From NCBI GenBank assembly GCA_036522235.1, contig DATDGG010000130.1:1-22096 (forward strand): DNA of 22,096 bases. Direction: 5' to 3'. Made by a program: the position numbers and the translations under genes. Shown here one piece after another: positions 7,666 through 14,134 of the stretch. Each line of letters begins with the position of its first letter. The first letter of the stretch is position 1. The stretch is from VAZQ01 sp036522235 (GTDB lineage Bacteria; Pseudomonadota; Alphaproteobacteria; Rhizobiales; Xanthobacteraceae). The notes beneath the pieces were generated by a model that saw only the letters and a list, made by a program, of their open reading frames with translations, made no database searches and was not told the DNA's origin.

Positions 7666-8523
7666 TCAGAAGTCCGGTTTCGCCGCCGCCGGTATCGGCT
7701 CGACGTCTTGCTTGAAGGGATTGCCCATCTCGCCTTCGGCACAGGTCGATTCGACGATGGTCCCCTCCAGGCGCCGCCAGCGATGCACCACATGCAGGGG
7801 CTCGACGAAGACCGCCGGGTCCTCGATGGTGACCTCGGCCTGCAGCATCTTGCCGCCTTGAACGAGCTGATAGCGCTCGACGACGTGCAGCTTCTCGCTG
7901 TGCGGCGTTCGATAATTGTCGACGAACGTCTGAGTGTTCTGGCCGATCGTGTCGACCACCAGCGTATCGCCTTCGTAGTGCCCGACCGATTCCCCGTACC
8001 ATGAGGGCTTGGGATCGGCCGAGTGCGGCACGTTCATGTAGACGTGGCGCACCTGGTGATCCATCTGCCAGATCATCGTGATCTTCTGCGGCGTCTGCAG
8101 CCAGTAGGTGGGCCCGCCTGGATTCAACAGATAGGCCGGAACGCCGGTCGCCCAGCAGCGGCTCTCGCGCGCATACATCGCCTTGCCGCGGAGAACCTCT
8201 TCATTCGCTTGCTTCAGCGCGTCCTTCGCGAACTGAGTCAGGTTGGGATTGTTGATGTCCGCCACCCGGAAGGTCGGTTGCTTGCCGGTATTGTTCCCCA
8301 CATAGGGATGGGCGGGGTCGAAGGTGACCGGCGGCGGGCTGCCCGGCAGGGCGATCCAATCGGTGCCGACCGTGACCCATCCGGCATTGCCGACGGAGAA
8401 GTTCGGCGGGTCCTTGGCGGCGATCTGCGCCGCCGCCGGCGCGATCGCGGCGCCGGTACCGAGCAAGCCGCCCAGCAGGGCGGCGAGCATGTATCGTGAT
8501 GCGCTGCTGACGAATTCGGACAT
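7666..8523 (-). CDS. Conserved secreted protein of unknown function
   Basis: This 285-residue product has a signal peptide (1-33; hydrophobic core YMLAALLGGLLGTGAAIAP, then AAAQ/IA). The mature part has no domain I can name. It is rich in Trp and His and carries a block I associate with a family of uncharacterised secreted proteins: WYGESVGHYEGDTLVVDTIG (175-194), then RTPHSEKLHVVERYQL (205-220). Mature cysteines 123 and 261 could form a disulphide. No CXXCH or metal-site pattern is seen. The ATG at 8523 was chosen because GGAGG stands about 6 nt before it; the frame stays open to 8592 with no similar signal. It lies upstream of, and in line with, the haem/propeller gene, so the two may act together outside the cytoplasm. 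Confidence 0.8.
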   Translation of the reverse strand: MSEFVSSASRYMLAALLGGLLGTGAAIAPAAAQIAAKDPPNFSVGNAGWVTVGTDWIALPGSPPPVTFDPAHPYVGNNTGKQPTFRVADINNPNLTQFAKDALKQANEEVLRGKAMYARESRCWATGVPAYLLNPGGPTYWLQTPQKITMIWQMDHQVRHVYMNVPHSADPKPSWYGESVGHYEGDTLVVDTIGQNTQTFVDNYRTPHSEKLHVVERYQLVQGGKMLQAEVTIEDPAVFVEPLHVVHRWRRLEGTIVESTCAEGEMGNPFKQDVEPIPAAAKPDF

Positions 8524-8648
8524 TGCACGCCTCCATGCTGTGGCTAGCCCGCGAGGGAGGATCGCGATGCAGAATATCGAATTGGCTTGCAACAGTCAGG
8601 GGGGTGCGCGCGCGGATTGCCTCCAGGCGGCGCACCCACACCGCGCCG

Positions 8649-9047
8649 TCATTTCTTGCGTCGGCTCTGCGGCGCTTTGCGCTGCGGCGCCGCGCGCTTC
8701 GACTTGGTGCGCGAAGGCTTCGCCGGCAGCGTCGCGACGAAATCGAGGCCACGCTTTATCCATTTCTTGAGCGCGGCGTCGGTTCGGTAGCCGTCAGGAG
8801 CCACGCGGACGAAGCCCGTCACGCTGCGGCCGGCCATCTTCATCGCGCTGACATGCGGCTCGCCGAGCGCCTGCGCGTGGGCCGCCGTCCCGACCCGGAC
8901 CAGGAGGCCGCCCCTGGCGCTGACGGAGCAGCGCATGGCGCCATTCACCATGAAGCACAGCCCGCCCATCAGCTTTTTCTCGACGACATCGCGCCGGCCG
9001 GACAGCATTGTGCGCACGCGATCAGCGGTGATTTCATCGTAGGGCAT
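8649..9047 (-). CDS. TfoX N-terminal-domain protein
   Basis: This 132-residue cytoplasmic protein matches the TfoX/Sxy N-terminal domain: VVEKKLMGGLCFMVNGAM (22-39), GGLLVRVG (46-53), PHVSAMKMAGRSVTGFVRV (64-82) and the closing DAALKKWIKRGLDF. In gammaproteobacteria TfoX promotes competence gene expression, but single-domain alphaproteobacterial members have no settled role and should not be called competence regulators. The last ~25 residues are a Lys/Arg-rich, probably disordered tail. No clear ribosome binding site precedes the ATG, so the start is moderately sure. It begins 69 nt after the sensor kinase gene on the same strand and may be read through from it. Confidence 0.85.
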   Translation of the reverse strand: MPYDEITADRVRTMLSGRRDVVEKKLMGGLCFMVNGAMRCSVSARGGLLVRVGTAAHAQALGEPHVSAMKMAGRSVTGFVRVAPDGYRTDAALKKWIKRGLDFVATLPAKPSRTKSKRAAPQRKAPQSRRKK

Positions 9048-9116
9048 GAAAGGTATCGGTGATCCGAGGATTTCCGCGCGCCGTTCGAGGCCGCTGGGCG
9101 GAACGATACTACACCA

Positions 9117-11636
9117 CTATCCGGCGGCGCGCAGGTCCTGGATCGGCAGCCGATCGAATTCCTTCATGACGCTCGCGCCGCGTCGGTTGCCGAAGGGGAG
9201 GGGAACCGCTCCCTCGCCCGCGTTCGCCGCGTCGGCGTCCTCGGTCCCGCGGTCGGCGGGCAGGCGCAGCAATACGATGGTCCCGCGGCCGAGCTGCGAG
9301 CGGATTCGCATCGTCCCGCCGTGCAGCTCGGTCAGCGACTTGGCGATGGCGAGCCCGAGCCCCGAGCCCTGGTGGCTCTTGGTGAGCTGGCTTTCGACCT
9401 GCTCGAACGGGCGCCCGAGCTTGACGAGCGCGTCTTTCGGAATGCCGATGCCGGTATCCGCGATCGCGATGGTGACGCCTGAGGCCGATGCCCGCCCGCG
9501 GATGACGACGCGGCCGCCTTCCGGCGTGAACTTGACCGCGTTGGAGAGCAGATTGAGCACCACCTGCTTCAACAGGCGGTGATCGGCGCGCATGCGCGCG
9601 CCGCGGGTCACGTCGGCGACCAGGCTCAGCCTCTTGTCGTTGCCGCGCGCGGACACCACCCGTAGCGCGTCGTTGAGGAAGGCCTCGAGCGCGATCTCCT
9701 CCTGCTCGAGGCGGATGCGGCCGGCTTCGATCTTCGACATGTCGAGGATGTCGTTGATGACCTCGAGCAGATATTGCCCGCTCTGGTGAATGTCCGAGCA
9801 GTATTCGCGGTACTTATCGGTCCCGAGCGGACCGAATACGCCGGCGCCCATCATCTCGGAGAACCCGATGATCGCATTGAGCGGCGTGCGCAATTCGTGG
9901 CTCATATTGGCGAGGAACTTGGATTTCGCCTGGTTGGCCTCTTCGGCGCGGGTTTTCTCCTCGGCATATTTCTCTGCCAGATCGGCGAGCTCCTGGGTCT
10001 GCCGCTCCAGCGCCTGTTGCGAGCGTTGCAGGTCGGCGACCGTCGCCATCAGCCGCTTCTCGCTGTTGACGAGCTTTTCTTCGTGCCGCTTGATGGCCGT
10101 GATGTCGGTGCCGACCGACACGTAGCCGCCGTCCTTGGTGCGCCGCTCGCTGATATGCAGCCAACGGCCGTCGTCGAGGCGGGCCTCGAAGGTGCGGGCG
10201 CCCGGAACCTGGCCTTCGCTGGTGACCTGGGAGCGTAACGTTGGCTGCCGCCCGGCGGCGATCACCGACTCGTAGGATGCTCCGGCCGCGACCGCCGCCT
10301 GCGGCAGGTTGTGCAGGTCCTGAAAATTCGAGTTGCACAGCACCAGGCGGTTCTGCGCGTCCCAGACCACGAACGCCTCCGGGATCGTCTCGATGGCGTC
10401 GCGCAGCCGCAGGTCGGCCTCCGCCGTCTTCTCCACCAGCGTCTTCTGCTCGGTGACATCGACCGCGATGCCGATCAAATGCGATCCTTGCTCGCCCACC
10501 TGCTGCACGAGCTCGCAGCGCGCACGCAGCCAGACCCACTTGCCGCTGGCATGGCACATGCGGAAGTCGTGATCGACCGAGGTGGTCTTGGCCTCGGCGA
10601 GCTGACGCGCGAGTTCATAGAGCTGCAAGTCGTCGGGGTGAACGCGTTGGATGACCTCACCGAAGCTCAGGAGATCGTCGCGCGCCGGCAGGCCCAGAAT
10701 GGCGAACATGGAATGGGACCAGTAGATGTGCCCGCGGGCGAGGTCCCAGTCCCACAATCCGCAGCGTCCGCGGTTGAGCGCGGTATCGATGCGGGTGCGC
10801 ACCGTGTCGTAGATCAGGTCGGCCTCGCGCGCGCGGATCGCCTGCCAGTGGAACGCGAAGCCGAGAATCAGGACCACGAAGCCGGTGGTGGCGGAGAGGG
10901 TGACGGTCAGCGCCATATCGGAGCGCCAGGCCGCAAGCGCATCCTCGCGCGGATCGATGATGGCGAGCTGACCGTTGCGGGTGGCGAAATTGCGCACCGT
11001 CGCGAAGGCGGGCGTCGCGTCGGGCAGCGTCACCTCCGCCATGCCGGCGGCGGCCGCGAAGGTCGTCAGCGACTGGCCGCGGCCGAGCACGTCGACCAGG
11101 CGATGTCCCATCGATTCGCCGTCGAGCGGCACCGGCGTGATCACCAGCCGGCCGGCATCGCTGAGCAGCACATGCGCGAGGCCGGCGACGACGACGCCGT
11201 CGGCATTGGTCACCAGGATGCGGCGGCCGGGCGCGCGCGCCCACGATGGGATCGCATGCTCGAGCTCGCCCTGGATGCGCGCCTTGGCATCCTCGAGCGG
11301 GCCCTGGTCGAGGCGCTCGAGGAGGACATCCGCGCCGGCCTCGATTTGCTTGGAGATTTCGAAAATCGCCTGCCGGCGATGATCGAGAATCTGGACGATG
11401 GTGCCGACGCAGATCGTGAGCAGAAATGCGATGATCAATGCCGGAACCGCGCGTCGCAGCGCCGGCTCGGCGGTCAACAGGCGCCGATACGCCGGCTTGG
11501 CGATCGATTGGGCCAGTCCCTTGATTGAATCGGACCGTATAGACGCGCTCGCTGCCTCGGCGCGCGCAATTGCAGGCCTCCGTTCGGATCGTCCCCACCT
11601 TCGTCCGGAAGGATGTGCCGCATCTCTCCGAATCAC
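9117..11636 (-). CDS. Membrane PAS-domain sensor histidine kinase, PleC/DivJ-like
   Basis: The product, up to 839 residues, is an inner-membrane sensor kinase. TM1 is about 66-85, a periplasmic domain of ~155 residues follows, TM2 is about 241-264. Then come PAS1 (about 285-395), PAS2 (about 405-515; IETIPEAFVVWDAQNRLVLC), a coiled coil (515-570), HisKA with phospho-acceptor His580 in FLANMSHELRTPLNAIIGFS, and HATPase with N box Asn699, DTGIGIP (727-733) and GSGLGL (757-762). All catalytic motifs are intact. The FGPLGTDKYREYCSDIHQSG stretch is typical of the PleC/DivJ/PdhS kinases of alphaproteobacteria. No response regulator gene is adjacent, so it is an orphan here. The start is uncertain: the frame opens at a GTG (11636) with no good ribosome binding site, and the first ~50 residues look low-complexity, so a later start is possible. 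Confidence 0.93.
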   Translation of the reverse strand: MIRRDAAHPSGRRWGRSERRPAIARAEAASASIRSDSIKGLAQSIAKPAYRRLLTAEPALRRAVPALIIAFLLTICVGTIVQILDHRRQAIFEISKQIEAGADVLLERLDQGPLEDAKARIQGELEHAIPSWARAPGRRILVTNADGVVVAGLAHVLLSDAGRLVITPVPLDGESMGHRLVDVLGRGQSLTTFAAAAGMAEVTLPDATPAFATVRNFATRNGQLAIIDPREDALAAWRSDMALTVTLSATTGFVVLILGFAFHWQAIRAREADLIYDTVRTRIDTALNRGRCGLWDWDLARGHIYWSHSMFAILGLPARDDLLSFGEVIQRVHPDDLQLYELARQLAEAKTTSVDHDFRMCHASGKWVWLRARCELVQQVGEQGSHLIGIAVDVTEQKTLVEKTAEADLRLRDAIETIPEAFVVWDAQNRLVLCNSNFQDLHNLPQAAVAAGASYESVIAAGRQPTLRSQVTSEGQVPGARTFEARLDDGRWLHISERRTKDGGYVSVGTDITAIKRHEEKLVNSEKRLMATVADLQRSQQALERQTQELADLAEKYAEEKTRAEEANQAKSKFLANMSHELRTPLNAIIGFSEMMGAGVFGPLGTDKYREYCSDIHQSGQYLLEVINDILDMSKIEAGRIRLEQEEIALEAFLNDALRVVSARGNDKRLSLVADVTRGARMRADHRLLKQVVLNLLSNAVKFTPEGGRVVIRGRASASGVTIAIADTGIGIPKDALVKLGRPFEQVESQLTKSHQGSGLGLAIAKSLTELHGGTMRIRSQLGRGTIVLLRLPADRGTEDADAANAGEGAVPLPFGNRRGASVMKEFDRLPIQDLRAAG

Positions 11637-11990
11637 TTTCGATTGGAATCGAGAAACAAGGTTTTGTCGAGAGTCCAGGGGGAGAGGAATTGAATTTAAT
11701 CACGCGTGCGGTTGGGCCGGACGCGATTTGCGCAAAGGTTAATGTCCGGCGCAGCGGTTTCGCACCGCCCTTGCGCCGCGTCATGAACCTGATGCGGTGC
11801 GATGATGCCCGGCGATGCGCGGGCGCTGCCGGCTTGCGCCGTGGTCTGGCCCGCCGGGTACGGATCGTTTGCCATGCCGGGCGGAATTATTGAGGGTAAG
11901 CCGCGGTAGCCGATGGTGCCGGCGAGCGGAGTCGGATACTATCTGAATGGGAGCAGACGCGGAGATTCTGGAACGCTTGGGAGAACCGAC
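11637..11990. other. Divergent intergenic region between sensor kinase and ABC solute-binding protein
   Basis: These 354 bases must hold both divergent promoters, but no pair of -35/-10 hexamers stands out. A strong imperfect hairpin lies at 11747-11778: CGGCGCA pairs with TGCGCCG, and inside it GCGGT pairs with ACCGC around TTCGC, with a 3-nt bulge. No T run follows, so it is not an obvious terminator. An open frame at 11570-11893 (+) has no ribosome binding site and no recognisable protein, and is not called. An in-frame extension of the solute-binding gene to 11913 is rejected because its leader peptide clearly begins at 11991. Confidence 0.5.
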
Positions 11991-12971
11991 ATGCGGCGGC
12001 GCGAGTTCGTCACTCTCCTCGGCGGCGCGGCAGTTGCTTGGCCGCTTGCGGCGCGCGCGCAACAGGCGGACCTGCCGGTCATCGGGTTCCTCAACGGCAC
12101 ATCGCCGGACCCCACGCTGCAGCGGGCGGCGGCGTTTCGCCAGGGCCTGAGCGAGGTCGGCTACGTCGATCGCAAGGACGTGGCGATCGAGTTTCGCTGG
12201 GGCAACTTTCAAGACTACCAGCTGCCGCGGCTCGCCGCCGATCTGGTGCGCCAGCGGGTGGCGGTGATCGCGGCGACCGGCGGCACCGCCACGGCGCTGG
12301 CCGCCAAGCGGGCGACCGCGACGATCCCGATCGTGTTTGAGATCGGCGGCGACCCGATCGCGGCCGGTTTGGTCGACAAGCCCGAGCTGCCGGGCGGCAA
12401 CCTGACCGGCATCAGCCTGAATGCGGCAACGCTCGGACAAAATCAGCTGAATCTGCTGCGCGAGCTGATCCCCAAGGCTTCGACCGTGGCCATCTTCGTC
12501 AATCCGGCCAATCCGAATTCGGGAACGCGCGCAGGCTTCGAGGCGACCGCACGCGCCGCCGGCTTGCGCACCCTCGTCCTCAACGTCAACGCGGAAAGCG
12601 GCATCGACCAGCCGTTCGCGATGCTTGCCCAACAGCATGCCGATGCCTTGCTGGTCGGCAACGATCCCTTCTTCCTCGAATGGCGCAGCAAGATCATCGG
12701 GCTCGCCGAGCGCTATGGCTTGCCGACGATATATTCGTCGCGCGCCTATGTCGCCGCCGGCGGCCTGCTGAGCTACGGCGTCAGCATCACCGACGGCTAT
12801 CGTCAGGTCGGCGTCTATGTGGGCCGCATCCTCAAGGGAGAGAAGACAGCCGACCTGCCGGTCGTGAGCTCGACCACGTTCAAGCTTGCGATCAACGTCA
12901 CCACCGCCCGGTCGCTCAATATCGACGTGCCGCAAGCGGTGCTCGCCCGCGCCGACGAGGTGATCGAATAA
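11991..12971 (+). CDS. Orphan ABC-type solute-binding protein (ABC_sub_bind/TrpX-like family)
   Basis: This 326-residue periplasmic binding protein belongs to the family that includes TrpX-like ABC substrate-binding proteins. It starts with a Tat-like leader: RRREF followed by a hydrophobic stretch and AARAQQ (1-25). The fold begins PVIGFLNGTSPD (29-40). Later family blocks are VAVIAATGGTATALAAK, IPIVFEIGGDPIAAGLV and LPTIYSSRAYVAAGGLLSYG. The ligand cannot be read from sequence. No permease or ATPase gene is adjacent, which is common for the many copies of this family in Bradyrhizobium-type genomes. The ATG at 11991 follows GGGAGA by 6 nt and yields a proper signal peptide. It ends 102 bp from the convergent EcsC-family gene. 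Confidence 0.92.
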   Translation: MRRREFVTLLGGAAVAWPLAARAQQADLPVIGFLNGTSPDPTLQRAAAFRQGLSEVGYVDRKDVAIEFRWGNFQDYQLPRLAADLVRQRVAVIAATGGTATALAAKRATATIPIVFEIGGDPIAAGLVDKPELPGGNLTGISLNAATLGQNQLNLLRELIPKASTVAIFVNPANPNSGTRAGFEATARAAGLRTLVLNVNAESGIDQPFAMLAQQHADALLVGNDPFFLEWRSKIIGLAERYGLPTIYSSRAYVAAGGLLSYGVSITDGYRQVGVYVGRILKGEKTADLPVVSSTTFKLAINVTTARSLNIDVPQAVLARADEVIE

Positions 12972-13073
12972 GGGCACGGACGGCTGGAACGCGGGCGCGC
13001 CCATTTTCGTTAGCGCCCCGGACGGGAAGTGCCCCAAGCCCCCAGTCTGCTTTCTCGTCTGGAAGCCCTGCGG

Positions 13074-13916
13074 TCACGGTGGGGCTTCTCTCTGACCTGC
13101 TCGTTTTTCTTCTCCCTTTTCTTCGGCCTTTTCTTGGCTCGCTGCGCGCGCCCGCTCATACGCCGTGCGGACGATCTCCTTGCCATAGGCCCGTTCCAGC
13201 CGACGAATGGTGAAATGGCCGCGGGCGACGTCCTGGAAATGATCGATGAACGCATAGTTCACCGCCGCACCGCCGAGCGCGCCGACGAGCGGCAGGGTCT
13301 GCGCCGCGAGCTTCTGGCTCACCACCACGCCGAAGCGCGACGCGATCTGCGTCACGAAGCGAACCAGGATGGGAGCACCTTCCTCGACCATCCCGCGTTC
13401 GGTGATGAAACGGGCGGCCTCCGTGATCGATTTCGCGAGCAGGCCGCGCACCGCGAAATAGCCGCTCTCGGAAGCGTCGGGGAAAGCGGGCCGCGCCCCC
13501 AGCGCAAATACCTGCACGCAAGAGAGCGCCGCGTCCGGCTGGCCGAGGTCCTCGCCCTCGCTGCGCGCGATATCGGCGATCGACCGCAACATGATGATGG
13601 TGGAGATCGGGAGCTCGAGCGGGGCGGTCATCAGGCCGAGGCTGCCGCCGACCGCGCCCGAGGCGGTCGCCAAGGCCTTGTGCAGCAGGTGCGATGCGGC
13701 CTCCGGCCGGTTCTGCATCGTGGCGAGCGCCACTTTCAGCGCCGCGTTCAAGCCCGTCGTGGTGGCGGCCGCGATGGCGTTGGCGGCGCCCTGCGGCAGC
13801 GCCCGGCCGATGAGCTCGATCGGCTTGCCGACGATATTGGTGAGGCGGGCCGCCACGCTCGTATTCTCGAGCAGCTGAACCGCCGTTCGCAGCGCCTCCA
13901 GATCTTCGCTGGTCAT
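13074..13916 (-). CDS. EcsC family protein
   Basis: This 280-residue protein matches the EcsC family, named after a Bacillus gene beside an ABC transporter, whose biochemical role is unknown. Visible hallmarks are the Gly/Pro-rich hydrophobic core GGSLGLMTAPLELPISTIIM (90-109), the following LRSIADIARSEGEDL, and the C-terminal LPLVGALGGAAVNYAFIDHF (208-227) with GHFTIRRLERAYG. The hydrophobic stretches suggest membrane association, but no signal peptide is seen. The last 25 residues are a charged Glu/Lys-rich tail. The ATG at 13916 has only a weak ribosome-binding match (GACAAGAA). A TATAAT box lies about 40 nt upstream. It is convergent with the solute-binding gene and has no partner suggesting a pathway. 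Confidence 0.9.
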   Translation of the reverse strand: MTSEDLEALRTAVQLLENTSVAARLTNIVGKPIELIGRALPQGAANAIAAATTTGLNAALKVALATMQNRPEAASHLLHKALATASGAVGGSLGLMTAPLELPISTIIMLRSIADIARSEGEDLGQPDAALSCVQVFALGARPAFPDASESGYFAVRGLLAKSITEAARFITERGMVEEGAPILVRFVTQIASRFGVVVSQKLAAQTLPLVGALGGAAVNYAFIDHFQDVARGHFTIRRLERAYGKEIVRTAYERARAASQEKAEEKGEEKRAGQREAPP

Positions 13917-13955
13917 TTCTTGTCGCTTGTTCCAGGCCTGACGAAATCGTCAACG

Positions 13956-13961
13956 ATTATA
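13956..13961 (-). promoter_or_regulatory. Possible -10 box (TATAAT) of the EcsC-family gene
   Basis: The minus strand reads CACATATAATCG just upstream of the EcsC-family gene, giving a perfect TATAAT and a predicted leader of about 33 nt. The -35 region is poor, with no TTGACA-like hexamer at 16-18 nt, so this is a modest call. Confidence 0.35.
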
Positions 13962-13982
13962 TGTGCGGACAGCCTGAGGAAA

Positions 13983-14015
13983 GCGAGAGGCGCCCCGCGA
14001 GAGGCGCCCCGCGAG
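13983..14015. repeat. 14-bp tandem repeat upstream of the EcsC-family promoter
   Basis: GCGAGAGGCGCCCC occurs at 13983-13996 and without change at 13997-14010, followed by GCGAG at 14011-14015. The region is non-coding between two minus-strand genes. Each unit holds the palindrome GGCGCC. Slippage is the likely origin; a regulatory role is possible since it lies just upstream of a putative -10 box. Confidence 0.8.
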
Positions 14016-14068
14016 CAGGAGCGGATTTCGGCGGCGGCCCGTGCGCTTGGATTGATCAAAACAGGCAA

Positions 14069-14097
14069 CGGGCGAAGCCGGATTTAGGCTTCGCCCG
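14069..14097 (-). terminator. Hairpin terminator after the Cys-rich repeat gene
   Basis: An 11-bp perfect inverted repeat (CGGGCGAAGCC at 14069-14079 and GGCTTCGCCCG at 14087-14097) flanks a 7-nt loop, 37 bp past the stop of the minus-strand gene at 14135. Minus-strand sequence after the stem is TTGCCTGTTTTGAT, moderately T-rich, so it is a plausible but not ideal intrinsic terminator. Confidence 0.65.
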
Positions 14098-14134
14098 CGT
14101 GCCCTCGGTCAGCTACGTGCACGCGCCGGCAGGC

